A DNA stretch of 64,000 nt. It comes from a virus. A program made the position numbers and the translations under genes. Location of the stretch: positions 1-64,000 of the IMG/VR virus record IMGVR_UViG_3300021142_000028. One strand, given 5' to 3'. Below are positions 56,015-63,720 of this stretch, one piece after another. The first letter of the stretch is position 1; each line of letters opens with the position of its first letter. The notes under the pieces were generated by a model. It was given only the letters and a program-made list of their open reading frames with translations. It had not been told where the DNA came from and searched no databases.

Positions 56015-56323
56015 ATGGAAGAAACAAAAGGTCAGTTAATTGACAGACAAATTACAATCAAAGAAAAAGAAATAGCGTTACACGCTGAAACTCAAAAGTT
56101 GTTATTCGATTTATTATCCCGTATGACCCCAGAACAAAAAAGTAAGTTGAGGGGTTATAACATTGATGATGGTTATTGTAGTATAGATGGTAATTGTTCA
56201 TCTGATGGGTTTGATGTAACTGATGATGATGGTAATTCTTTTTATCACCCTATTGATGATTTAAGACAGACACAACAAAAAGATTTGGTTGATTTCATAT
56301 TATGTAATAATTTAATTGATTAA
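56015..56323 (+). CDS. hypothetical protein, 102 aa
   Basis: Helical N-terminus (LIDRQITIKEKEIALHAETQKLLFDLLSRM), then Asp/Cys-rich GYCSIDGNCSSDGFDVTDDDGNS, perhaps a metal-binding loop. Three bases before the next ATG. Confidence 0.55.
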   Translation: MEETKGQLIDRQITIKEKEIALHAETQKLLFDLLSRMTPEQKSKLRGYNIDDGYCSIDGNCSSDGFDVTDDDGNSFYHPIDDLRQTQQKDLVDFILCNNLID

Positions 56324-56326
56324 GAA

Positions 56327-56668
56327 ATGGGAAAGATATATAGTCCACCAACAGAAATAAAAGTTCCTGTTCTTGATTGGAAGAATGTTAAACAATATGA
56401 GAAGGATTGTGAAACCTTTAGAGAAGATTTAAAAAAGTATTTAAAGGATAATGGTTATAATGAAGAACATACCGGAACATCAATAAATTTCCCATTTGCA
56501 GATGGTTATGCTGAATATATGGTTATGAGTTTGAATCCAGTTCAGTTAGTACATATTCCTGTATGGGATGCTTGGGAATATCCTTATGTTGAACGATTAA
56601 CTAAAAAGGATATTGAAGAGAAAATAAAACAACAAATATCATTATCCAAACTATTCCCCAAAAGATAA
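56327..56668 (+). CDS. hypothetical protein, 113 aa
   Basis: ETFREDLKKYLKDNGYNEEHTGTSINFPFADGYAEYMVMSLNPVQLVHIPVWDAWEYPY: a conserved small phage protein of unknown role. Confidence 0.55.
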   Translation: MGKIYSPPTEIKVPVLDWKNVKQYEKDCETFREDLKKYLKDNGYNEEHTGTSINFPFADGYAEYMVMSLNPVQLVHIPVWDAWEYPYVERLTKKDIEEKIKQQISLSKLFPKR

Positions 56669-56703
56669 TAAAGTAGGTTCGTATATTTTGATTTAGGAGA
56701 AAA

Positions 56704-56731
56704 GTCCTCAACGAAAGTTGGGGATTTTTTG
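56704..56731 (+). terminator. GAAA-loop terminator
   Basis: CCTCAAC-GAAA-GTTGGGG then T6. Confidence 0.9.
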
Positions 56732-56777
56732 TTTTCATACCCTTGAGAAAATTTCGATCTTAAGTAAAAATGAATAT

Positions 56778-56808
56778 GTTTTGGCAGTGTTTTATCTACT
56801 GCCAAAAC
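56778..56808. repeat. GTTTTGGCAGT inverted repeat, copy 9
   Basis: Arms 56778-56788 and 56798-56808. The flanks (CCCTTGAGAAAATTTCGATC upstream, TTCTTTCAGGAACAACAGG downstream) recur at copy 12. Confidence 0.88.
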
Positions 56809-56833
56809 AATTCTTTCAGGAACAACAGGTCCT

Positions 56834-57595
56834 TCAGATGATTTTTATTGTTAACTTACTAAAACATTCGTATCTTCCGCAAAAATTAAAATTTGGTAGA
56901 TATTTGTTTTCTTTATTATCATTTTTAAAATCATTTTCTAATTTACAAATTTCAAAACAAGTCCCATTAATAATTTTAATAATTTTATAATTATATGGCA
57001 TTGTTATTTTATTTTTAAATCTTTTTTCTATAGTTTGAAATGTTTTACCAATTTTATAAAATCTTTCATTATCATTCCAACATTCAATTATATATAATTT
57101 AAAGCCATTAAAATTTTTTGATTTTTTTGATGCAGATTCCCATAAATTATAATTCCAACCTACCGGATTTTCTTGTTTATGGATTGCATCCCTCATATAA
57201 CCACATTTTTGACATCCATATCCTGAATTTGCGTGATGAGTAGGTGTTTGTTCAAATTCACCGTGTTCTGGACATATAATTTTAATTTTTTTATAACTAT
57301 TAAAATATTCAACTTTAGAATAATCATATTTATTACCATGTATTTTTTTACAGTCATTAAGAAATGTATCAATATTTTTACTTCTTTTTTCTGCACTTTT
57401 TTTTATTGAACATAATTTACATTTTTGACCCATTAAATGTTTTTCAGGACTTTGTTCAAACTCCCCATGTTCTGTACATATAATTTTAACTTTGGTTTTA
57501 CAATTAACATATTTTACCAATGAATAATTGTATCTTTCTCCATGAATTTCTTTAGATTTTTTAATAAATTCATCAATCGTTATTTTTTCCCTCAT
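56834..57595 (-). CDS. homing endonuclease-like protein with repeated zinc modules
   Basis: 253 residues. Two modules of type KIICxEHGEFEQxPxxH...CxxC (about 33-60 and 92-123) are DNA-binding zinc repeats. GFKLYIIECWNDNERFYKIGKTFQTIEKRF is a GIY-YIG/T5orf172-like core. It is inserted antisense right after repeat copy 9 and runs against the rightward operons. Confidence 0.7.
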   Translation of the reverse strand: MREKITIDEFIKKSKEIHGERYNYSLVKYVNCKTKVKIICTEHGEFEQSPEKHLMGQKCKLCSIKKSAEKRSKNIDTFLNDCKKIHGNKYDYSKVEYFNSYKKIKIICPEHGEFEQTPTHHANSGYGCQKCGYMRDAIHKQENPVGWNYNLWESASKKSKNFNGFKLYIIECWNDNERFYKIGKTFQTIEKRFKNKITMPYNYKIIKIINGTCFEICKLENDFKNDNKENKYLPNFNFCGRYECFSKLTIKII

Positions 57596-57759
57596 AAAGA
57601 CATTTCATTTATTTCATTATTTTTTTTTAGGTCTTGATATATTAACCATTCAACATATTTAGACACATTTGATTTTTTACTTATTATCTCAGATAATAAT
57701 GGGTTTATTGTTATACTAACCCTACTTTTTTTTTCACCATTTTTTAATTTTTTTCTCAT
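57595..57759 (-). CDS. small ribbon-helix-helix protein, 54 aa
   Basis: KKSRVSITINPLLSEIISKKSNVSKYVEWLIYQDL is an RHH domain. Its TGA overlaps the ATG of the endonuclease gene (ATGA), so the two are coupled. It may regulate or target the nuclease. Confidence 0.6.
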
Positions 57760-57834
57760 ATTAATAAATATGACGAAATGTGATAAAAATAATATTTTTT
57801 AAAAAAAATATTTGTTTAGTAATTATAAAGATTG

Positions 57835-57842
57835 TATCTTTG
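57835..57842 (+). promoter_or_regulatory. early-type promoter
   Basis: TATCTTTG with TTTG upstream (57812-57815), 41 bases before the ParB gene. Confidence 0.65.
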
Positions 57843-57882
57843 TACTCATAAAAAAAAATAAATAATCTAAATTTTAAAAAAA

Positions 57883-58662
57883 ATGGAAAAAATTGTAGCA
57901 CCATTACCAGCATTAGGTAATGACAGAATTAGGAGAGAAAATTCATCAAAAACTGGTGAAATTGTAAAAATTCCTTTATCTAAAATTGTAATAAGAGAAA
58001 ATTATAATGTTCGTCAAGAAATGGGTGAAATTGAAGAATTGTCTAAATCAATTTTAGAAAATTCACAAATACAACCTGGTAGAGTTGATGTACTTGAAGA
58101 TGGTACATTTTCATTAGTTGATGGTCATAGAAGATATGCAGCTTTGAAATTATTAGAAGCTGATGGTCATGAACCATATTTCATTGCAATTGTTAATGGT
58201 TCTCGTACCACAGAAGAACAACGTATTTTACAGATGTTCATTACTTCTGATAACAAACCTTTGACAGCACCAGAGGTTGCTGAACTTATCTTACGTTTGG
58301 TTAATTTAGGACACGACCAAATATCGGTGGCAAATAAGATTGGTAAAACACCAGCGTATGTTTATCAAATGTTATCATTCGCCAACGAAACACCAGAAAT
58401 TAAGAATCTGGTAAAAGAAGGTAAGATTAAAGCTACAACAGTTTTTAATGTGAAAAGAACCATTAAGAACCAAGCTGAACGTACAGAAAAAATTAAGGAG
58501 GCAGTGGCAAACAATACCACAGATAAAGCTGTAACCCTTGAAGCTGTAACAGGTAATACAGATAAAAAGATTACCGCAATGGCAAATGAATTGATTGCAG
58601 TGTTTGGTATTGACGCTGATGAAATTGATACAATCAAATCAATCATCAAACGTAATCTGTAA
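57883..58662 (+). CDS. ParB/Spo0J-family DNA-binding protein
   Basis: 259 residues. IPLSKIVIRENYNVRQEMGEIEELSKSILENSQIQPGRVDV (30-70) and VDGHRRYAALKLL (79-91; box II G-H-R-R-Y-A-A) are the ParB CTPase/partner domain. MFITSDNKPLTAPEVAELI is the box III position. An HTH follows (QISVANKIGKTPAYVYQML, about 147-164). The C-terminal dimerisation part is short. Five parS-like sites lie 7-12 kb upstream. No ParA is visible here. Confidence 0.85.
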   Translation: MEKIVAPLPALGNDRIRRENSSKTGEIVKIPLSKIVIRENYNVRQEMGEIEELSKSILENSQIQPGRVDVLEDGTFSLVDGHRRYAALKLLEADGHEPYFIAIVNGSRTTEEQRILQMFITSDNKPLTAPEVAELILRLVNLGHDQISVANKIGKTPAYVYQMLSFANETPEIKNLVKEGKIKATTVFNVKRTIKNQAERTEKIKEAVANNTTDKAVTLEAVTGNTDKKITAMANELIAVFGIDADEIDTIKSIIKRNL

Positions 58663-58682
58663 TACGATTATTCTATTAAGAA

Positions 58683-58711
58683 GTCCTCATCGAAAGATGG
58701 GGATTTTTTTT
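58683..58711 (+). terminator. GAAA-loop terminator
   Basis: CCTCATC-GAAA-GATGGGG then T8. Confidence 0.9.
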
Positions 58712-58755
58712 GCGCTTAAGTTTTGCTGCATGCTGCGCTGAAGATGTCTCAATAT

Positions 58756-58786
58756 GTTTTGGCAGTGAAATTAATACTGCCAAAAC
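58756..58786. repeat. GTTTTGGCAGT inverted repeat, copy 10
   Basis: Arms 58756-58766 and 58776-58786. Confidence 0.88.
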
Positions 58787-58862
58787 ATATTATCCTGAAC
58801 ATCCCGGATCATCACCTGAGAAAAATAAAAAACTTTTTTTTGTTTATTAAATATAAAATCCT

Positions 58863-58879
58863 TATCTTTGTATCCTAAA
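58863..58879 (+). promoter_or_regulatory. early-type promoter
   Basis: TATCTTTGTATCCTAAA. Confidence 0.75.
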
Positions 58880-58888
58880 TTAAAAAAG

Positions 58889-59107
58889 ATGAATTTAAAC
58901 AGACACGTATCCGAAGGTTGGACGGTTCAAGATTTTATTGATGAACTTACTCTACAATTTGAAATGATTATGAGTAATAGTTCGTGGCAAAAACCTTTTA
59001 AGGATAAGGCTGAATTAAAAAAGTGGTGTATGGATAATCAACCGTATTATAAAAAACATATACCAGAAGTGTATAATCATTTTTTATCTAAAACAAAACT
59101 TAAATAA
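58889..59107 (+). CDS. hypothetical protein, 72 aa
   Basis: From ATG 58889. VSEGWTVQDFIDELTLQFEMIM...KKWCMDNQPYYKKHIPEVYNHF: helical. First gene of a five-gene operon. Function unknown. Confidence 0.55.
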   Translation: MNLNRHVSEGWTVQDFIDELTLQFEMIMSNSSWQKPFKDKAELKKWCMDNQPYYKKHIPEVYNHFLSKTKLK

Positions 59108-59108
59108 T

Positions 59109-59339
59109 ATGTACACATTACAATTCAATCAATACATCCCTCGTAAAAGTAGATGGGATGCAACCGGGTCATTTGGTGCAAAAACCTATTGGTATATTAC
59201 TGATGACAAAGGTAAGACCATTGATAAAACTACTTTCAAACTTTATCGAGGTAAAGAAATGAACAGGTATGCTTTCCACGATAAAGCAATTGCTGAAGCT
59301 ATCGTTAACCAATTAAATAAAAAAATATGTCAACACTAG
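59109..59339 (+). CDS. hypothetical protein, 76 aa, TAG stop
   Basis: Beta-rich (YTLQFNQYIPRKSRWDATGSFGAKTYWYITDDKG). Ends in TAG; overlaps the next gene by 13 bases. Confidence 0.55.
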   Translation: MYTLQFNQYIPRKSRWDATGSFGAKTYWYITDDKGKTIDKTTFKLYRGKEMNRYAFHDKAIAEAIVNQLNKKICQH

Positions 59340-59587
59340 TTAGGTTTGTTGTAAGTAAAACATTTTATCGAGATGAAGTTGTTGCCATATTTCCACAATT
59401 AAAGTATAATAAAAGACTGTACGGAAATAGTGAATTGGTTTGTTATGCGCATATTGGGCAACATAGTTCTTGCAGAAAAGAATGGGCGTATGACAAAAAA
59501 CATAAATTAGCCACACCTGAACAATATAAAGACCTTAAAAAGGAATTGGAAGATGCTGGTTATATTTTAAAAGTTTGTAAAAATTAA
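59327..59587 (+). CDS. hypothetical protein, 86 aa
   Basis: FVVSKTFYRDEVVAIFPQLKYNKRLYGNSELVCYAHIGQHSSCRKEWAY: alpha/beta with a Cys/His cluster. Related small proteins are common in phages; role unknown. Confidence 0.55.
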   Translation: MSTLVRFVVSKTFYRDEVVAIFPQLKYNKRLYGNSELVCYAHIGQHSSCRKEWAYDKKHKLATPEQYKDLKKELEDAGYILKVCKN

Positions 59588-59612
59588 ATAATGTCAGTAG
59601 TTAAAATCTAAT

Positions 59613-59780
59613 GTGAAATATAAATTCCAATCCAGGATTGAATCAAAAGTATTTCATGTTACTAGTGCTATTCTCAGGGAAAATAAAAATTTTGATGATC
59701 CAGAAATTAAACGTATCACAAAACAAATCCATGAGGAAATATTATTTGGAAAACATGGTGAAGGAAATTTGGTAGATTAA
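59613..59780 (+). CDS. hypothetical protein, 55 aa, GTG start
   Basis: VKYKFQSRIESKVFHVTSAIL... from GTG 59613, open to TAA 59780, with normal codon use. A seven-codon frame (MSVVKI) precedes it. Confidence 0.45.
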   Translation: MKYKFQSRIESKVFHVTSAILRENKNFDDPEIKRITKQIHEEILFGKHGEGNLVD

Positions 59781-59791
59781 TATAAATGTAT

Positions 59792-59808
59792 TACCTTTGT
59801 ACCCTAAA
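59792..59808 (+). promoter_or_regulatory. early-type promoter
   Basis: TACCTTTGTACCCTAAA. Confidence 0.7.
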
Positions 59809-59818
59809 ATAAAATATT

Positions 59819-60172
59819 ATGAGTAAAAATTTTGTAACCGAAGCGAATAATGTACGTTTGGAAGCATTAACGTATATCCGTGAAGTTGTTAGTAAACATG
59901 GGGATAATCCATACGAATTAATTGACCCTTCAACTTATGATGGAGAAATTGAAAATGAAGTTTATGAATTACCTAGAGGTGTTTATGTTGATAAATTTGG
60001 GTACCACAATGAATACCCATTGATTAATGTTTCAATCATTAAAAATGTATTAACATTCGGTGGACTTGCATGTATCGGTGAGGTAGATGATGATATGACC
60101 TTCAATGATGATGAATTAGACACTGATGTTATATGTACAATTGCAAATAAAATTTTTAATCTTGAGAAATAA
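59819..60172 (+). CDS. hypothetical acidic protein, 117 aa
   Basis: EANNVRLEALTYIREVVSKHGDNPYELID, then an acidic beta domain. Function unknown. One base separates its stop from the next ATG. Confidence 0.55.
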   Translation: MSKNFVTEANNVRLEALTYIREVVSKHGDNPYELIDPSTYDGEIENEVYELPRGVYVDKFGYHNEYPLINVSIIKNVLTFGGLACIGEVDDDMTFNDDELDTDVICTIANKIFNLEK

Positions 60173-60173
60173 C

Positions 60174-60512
60174 ATGAACTTTGAATTTACAGACTTACAA
60201 GTTAAACCTTCAAATAATAGACATGGTGAAGGTTTCAGAGATAAACATAAGATTTATATTTTCCATGATAAGGAAAGTATTGTTGATAATATCATGGAAC
60301 GTCAAAATAGACCATACGAGACCTATAAGGAACTTGTATTACCTAAGTTGTTGGATTTTAAGTTTCCGAGTCACCATGCGTCTGTAATGAAGGAAAAATG
60401 GGGTTGGAGACAAAACTGTGGATGTTCTGCATGTCCTTGTTCCCCAGGATTTGTTGGGAATAATGGAGTTGTAATTCCTTTGGATATTTTTGTAACAATA
60501 AAAATAAATTAA
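60174..60512 (+). CDS. hypothetical protein with Cys cluster, 112 aa
   Basis: From ATG 60174. KEKWGWRQNCGCSACPCSPGFVGN: a C-x-C-x-x-C-x-C cluster near the C-terminus, which could bind zinc or an Fe-S cluster. Function unknown. Confidence 0.6.
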   Translation: MNFEFTDLQVKPSNNRHGEGFRDKHKIYIFHDKESIVDNIMERQNRPYETYKELVLPKLLDFKFPSHHASVMKEKWGWRQNCGCSACPCSPGFVGNNGVVIPLDIFVTIKIN

Positions 60513-60516
60513 ACGT

Positions 60517-60708
60517 ATGACAATTTATATTAAAGTACCAGTTACAGAAGGATTACCAGTGTCTCCTGGTAAATATATTGTTTTCACTGAGTCCACTTAT
60601 GGAAAACATTTTAAAAGTCATAACCAATTTGCAGCAAACTTCAATGGAAAACATTTTGAAGTCAATAATCAAATTGTCACAGATTGGTTGAAAGAAGTTC
60701 AAAATTAA
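60517..60708 (+). CDS. hypothetical protein, 63 aa
   Basis: PVTEGLPVSPGKYIVFTESTYGKHFKSHNQFAANFNGKHFEV: resembles short DUF551-like phage proteins. Function unknown. Confidence 0.55.
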   Translation: MTIYIKVPVTEGLPVSPGKYIVFTESTYGKHFKSHNQFAANFNGKHFEVNNQIVTDWLKEVQN

Positions 60709-60732
60709 TTTGTTTATTCAATATAAATGTAT

Positions 60733-60740
60733 TACTTTTG
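60733..60740 (+). promoter_or_regulatory. early-type promoter variant
   Basis: TACTTTTGTATCTCACTAAA; the same variant start is at 62863. Confidence 0.65.
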
Positions 60741-60762
60741 TATCTCACTAAAAAAAAAATAT

Positions 60763-61140
60763 ATGTACACAGTAAAAAACAAAGTAGAAGGTAAGATTGT
60801 TGGTAACTTCAAAAGTGATGGTGAATTTATTGATTTCATGAATACCATTTTAAAAGATAATGGTGACGAAAATTTCAGTATTATTGGTGTAAGTGATGCT
60901 GAAGAATACCTTCAAGATTTTTGTGAAGATTTAGAATTAATCGAACCACTATCTTATGCCGTTATTTTAAACTTTGAGTCTGGTAAAGTAGAAGTCCTAT
61001 CATTGGACAATAAACCAGAAGAACTGGACGCTGATGAATTTATTGAACTACCAACTGAAGAAGGTGGTTTGGGTTACGATTTATCAAATTGTAACTATAT
61101 GGTGACAGATGATATTACAATGTACAATTTAAACTTTTAG
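60763..61140 (+). CDS. hypothetical acidic protein, 125 aa, TAG then TAA
   Basis: From ATG 60763. Acidic alpha/beta protein (FKSDGEFIDFMNTILKDNGDENFSIIGVSDAEEYLQDF). It ends TAG TAA in frame, a backed-up stop. Confidence 0.55.
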   Translation: MYTVKNKVEGKIVGNFKSDGEFIDFMNTILKDNGDENFSIIGVSDAEEYLQDFCEDLELIEPLSYAVILNFESGKVEVLSLDNKPEELDADEFIELPTEEGGLGYDLSNCNYMVTDDITMYNLNF

Positions 61141-61144
61141 TAAA

Positions 61145-61585
61145 ATGGTAAAGATACATATTAACAAAGAGTGTAATGACAAAAATGAATTGTCCGTATT
61201 ACTTAGACATATTGCAGATTTAATTGATAAGGGGGAAAGTTATGGTAACACTTGGGAACTTATTGATATATCTGAAAGACAAGAAAAAATTGAGTTTATC
61301 AAAAAAGTATTATTCACTTGGGGTGATACATCAACCACTGAATTGGAGTTAGAAAGTTCTCCAGTATATAATAACCTAACTGGTAAGATATGTACACTTG
61401 TTGAGGAGTTTACAGAAGATTATGTCCATGTTGTTACTTACGATGATGATATTGATATTGATGAAGATGATATACCCTATGAGAAATTATCCGATGAATT
61501 GATTGATGAAATTTATGATTTAATTGAACAGTACAATATTGTACAAGAAAAACTATATGATAGTATAAGAGATGAAGATTTTTAG
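61145..61585 (+). CDS. hypothetical protein, 146 aa, TAG stop
   Basis: LSVLLRHIADLIDKGESYGNTWELID resembles phage proteins with a short helical start. A very acidic C-terminal half follows (DDDIDIDEDDIPYEKLSDE). Read-through of TAG would add only four codons to TAA. Confidence 0.55.
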   Translation: MVKIHINKECNDKNELSVLLRHIADLIDKGESYGNTWELIDISERQEKIEFIKKVLFTWGDTSTTELELESSPVYNNLTGKICTLVEEFTEDYVHVVTYDDDIDIDEDDIPYEKLSDELIDEIYDLIEQYNIVQEKLYDSIRDEDF

Positions 61586-61610
61586 GTTCGTATATTTTAA
61601 TTTAGGATTA

Positions 61611-61641
61611 ATCCCCGCTATTCTTAGTGGGGATTTTTTTT
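61611..61641 (+). terminator. rho-independent terminator
   Basis: ATCCCC-GCTATTCTTAGT-GGGGAT then T8. Confidence 0.85.
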
Positions 61642-61644
61642 GTA

Positions 61645-61674
61645 CTTAAGATCCAGAGTCGGAGCTTGCTTAAG
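61645..61674. repeat. CTTAAG element, copy C
   Basis: Identical to copies A and B over 30 bases. Confidence 0.75.
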
Positions 61675-61683
61675 ATTGAATAT

Positions 61684-61694
61684 GTTTTGGCAGT
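61684..61694. repeat. GTTTTGGCAGT half element (copy 11)
   Basis: Only the left arm; no ACTGCCAAAAC follows, and the promoter is immediately downstream. Probably lost its right half. Confidence 0.75.
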
Positions 61695-61735
61695 AAATAA
61701 AAAAAAATAAATTTGTTTATATAATATAAACCCCT

Positions 61736-61743
61736 TATCTTTG
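61736..61743 (+). promoter_or_regulatory. early-type promoter
   Basis: TATCTTTG with TTTG (61713-61716) upstream. Confidence 0.7.
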
Positions 61744-61791
61744 TGGTTCAAAAATAGGGAATAATCCCAAGTAAAATTAAAAATTAATAAA

Positions 61792-62052
61792 ATGGAACGT
61801 ATTGAAAAAAATGGTAAAGAGTTATTTGTAGGTGATTGTGTATTAGTACCAGAACCTAGTGGTGATGATAAGTACAATCACGAATTTGTGGGAACTATTA
61901 ATGGATTTACCAAAGATGGTAATGCAATTATTTTTGACAGTGATGATAATTACTTTTTTATTGAACCCAAAAAATTGGAGTTTTTTGATGGAAATATCCA
62001 ACTAACACCAGTCGAAATAATGAAATTAAAAAAAATGGTAAAATCTAAATAA
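61792..62052 (+). CDS. hypothetical protein, 86 aa
   Basis: ERIEKNGKELFVGDCVLVPEPSGDDKYNHEFVGTINGFTKDGNAIIFDSDDNYFFIEPKKLEFF is a clear small beta barrel (KOW/Tudor-like). Probably binds nucleic acid or RNA polymerase; role unknown. Confidence 0.6.
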   Translation: MERIEKNGKELFVGDCVLVPEPSGDDKYNHEFVGTINGFTKDGNAIIFDSDDNYFFIEPKKLEFFDGNIQLTPVEIMKLKKMVKSK

Positions 62053-62070
62053 ACAACACAAACAATAAAA

Positions 62071-62098
62071 CCTCACATTAACTTGTGGGGTTTTTTTA
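62071..62098 (+). terminator. rho-independent terminator
   Basis: CCTCACA-TTAAC-TTGTGGGG then T7. Confidence 0.85.
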
Positions 62099-62137
62099 TG
62101 CCCTTGAGAAAATTTCGATCTTAAGTAAAATAAATAT

Positions 62138-62168
62138 GTTTTGGCAGTATTTTATTTACTGCCAAAAC
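62138..62168. repeat. GTTTTGGCAGT inverted repeat, copy 12
   Basis: Arms 62138-62148 and 62158-62168, flanks as at copy 9. As at copy 9, an endonuclease gene lies immediately downstream. Confidence 0.88.
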
Positions 62169-62259
62169 AATTCTTTCAGGAACAACAGGTCCTTTATATT
62201 TTTTTTTGTTAGTACTTTGGTTTAAATTAAAATTTCATTATATTTATAAAAAAAATATT

Positions 62260-62832
62260 ATGAAAGAAATTTGGAAGTTTGTCACTGATTATGAAAATTT
62301 GTATGAAGTGTCAAATTATGGAAAAGTAAAAAGTGTTAAAAGAATAACTACAGATAAAAATGGAATAAGTTATAAAAAAAAAGAAAAGATATTAAAACCG
62401 AGCATAAATAAATATGGTTATTTACAGGTTGGGTTATCTAAAAATAATAAATTAAATTCATTTACTGTACATTCTTTAGTCGCTAAAGCGTTTATAAATA
62501 ATGAACAAAATAAACCAACTGTTAACCATATAGATGGTAATAAATTAAATAACATTGAAACCAATTTAGAATGGGCAACAAAATCAGAACAAGCCATACA
62601 TTCTTTAAATATGAATCTTAGAGTTGTTCCTTGTAGTTGGAATAATAAATTTGGTGGTAATCATGGAGCAAGTAAAAAGGTTTCACAATATGATTTACAC
62701 AATAATTTAATACAAGAATTTGATTCATTAATTGATGCTGGAAACCATATTAATAAAAATCCGTCAGGTATTACTCAAGTTTGTAAAGGTCGTAAAAAAA
62801 CATGTGGTGGTTTTATTTGGAAATATAGTTAA
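62260..62832 (+). CDS. NUMOD4-HNH homing endonuclease
   Basis: 190 residues from ATG 62260. EIWKFVTDYENLYEVSNYGKVKSVKR (NUMOD4), VHSLVAKAFINNEQNKPTVNHIDGNKLNNIETNLEWATKSEQ (HNH), and a C-terminal NUMOD1 (SKKVSQYDLHNNLIQEFDSLIDAG...GGFIWKYS). Inserted between repeat copy 12 and the next promoter. Confidence 0.88.
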   Translation: MKEIWKFVTDYENLYEVSNYGKVKSVKRITTDKNGISYKKKEKILKPSINKYGYLQVGLSKNNKLNSFTVHSLVAKAFINNEQNKPTVNHIDGNKLNNIETNLEWATKSEQAIHSLNMNLRVVPCSWNNKFGGNHGASKKVSQYDLHNNLIQEFDSLIDAGNHINKNPSGITQVCKGRKKTCGGFIWKYS

Positions 62833-62862
62833 AATAAATTTGTTTATTCAATACAAATGTAT

Positions 62863-62870
62863 TACTTTTG
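62863..62870 (+). promoter_or_regulatory. early-type promoter variant
   Basis: TACTTTTGTACCTCACTAAA. Confidence 0.65.
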
Positions 62871-62892
62871 TACCTCACTAAAATAAAAATAT

Positions 62893-63660
62893 ATGTCTAA
62901 ATTAATTTTTAAAAGTAGAGCTCAAGCAAAAAAAATAACTGGTATTAGTTATTTGGGTTCTGTTAACGCAACAGTTAAACATGAAAAAGCGTATAAGTAT
63001 AATGAGTTAACATACGCATTATATTTAGCGCCGGCTAAATTATCGGGTTATGAAGTTTGTCCTATGAGAACAAAAGAATGTACTGATGTTTGTTTAAATG
63101 GTTCTGGTTTTTCATTAAGATACGATAGTGTGACAAAATCCAGAATTAAAAAAACTAAATTATTTTTTGAAGAAAGAGAGTTTTTTGTTAATTGGTTAAT
63201 TGATGAAATAAAATGTGCTAAACTTAAAGCAGAAAAATTAGGATACTCTTTTAGTGTTAGGTTAAATAATACTTCAGATATTTCACCAGAACTTTTTTAT
63301 ATGACCGATAAATTAACCGGTGAGAAAAAAAATATATTACAAATTTTCACGAATACCATATTTTTTGATTACACAAAAGTTCCAAACCGTACCAAACTAT
63401 TAAAGGAATATAAGAACTATGACCTTACATTTTCCTTTGATGGTAAGAACTTTCTGGAATGTGATAATATGTTGAATAATAATATAAGGGTTGCTGTGGT
63501 GTTCAAAAATGATTTCCCAAAACAATTCTTAGGTCGGAAAGTAATTGATGGGGATTTAAACGACCTTCGTTATAAGGACCCAAAAAACGTAATAATTGGA
63601 CTTAAATATAAAATTGTAAGAACTAAACTAGATCCTAATAATAAATTTGTCATACAATAA
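62893..63660 (+). CDS. GP88-family phage protein
   Basis: 255 residues. NELTYALYLAPAKLSGYEVCPMRTKECTDVCLNGSGFSLRYDSVTKSRIKKTKLFF matches the GP88-like family (Cys-rich C-P-x(5)-C-x(3)-C after an L-x-P-A-x-x-S-G-Y motif) known from actinobacterial and other phages. SFSVRLNNTSDISPE follows. Possibly metal-dependent; role unknown. Confidence 0.75.
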   Translation: MSKLIFKSRAQAKKITGISYLGSVNATVKHEKAYKYNELTYALYLAPAKLSGYEVCPMRTKECTDVCLNGSGFSLRYDSVTKSRIKKTKLFFEEREFFVNWLIDEIKCAKLKAEKLGYSFSVRLNNTSDISPELFYMTDKLTGEKKNILQIFTNTIFFDYTKVPNRTKLLKEYKNYDLTFSFDGKNFLECDNMLNNNIRVAVVFKNDFPKQFLGRKVIDGDLNDLRYKDPKNVIIGLKYKIVRTKLDPNNKFVIQ

Positions 63661-63691
63661 AAATAAATTTGGTAGGGGGTTACAAACCCCT

Positions 63692-63699
63692 TACCTTTG
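63692..63699 (+). promoter_or_regulatory. early-type promoter
   Basis: TACCTTTG upstream of the methyltransferase gene. Confidence 0.65.
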
Positions 63700-63720
63700 T
63701 ATCACAATAAAATTAAAATA

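Noticed and set aside
46141-62168. CRISPR array
   Set aside because: The repeats are separated by whole genes and sit at transcription-unit borders; there are no regular spacers and no cas genes.
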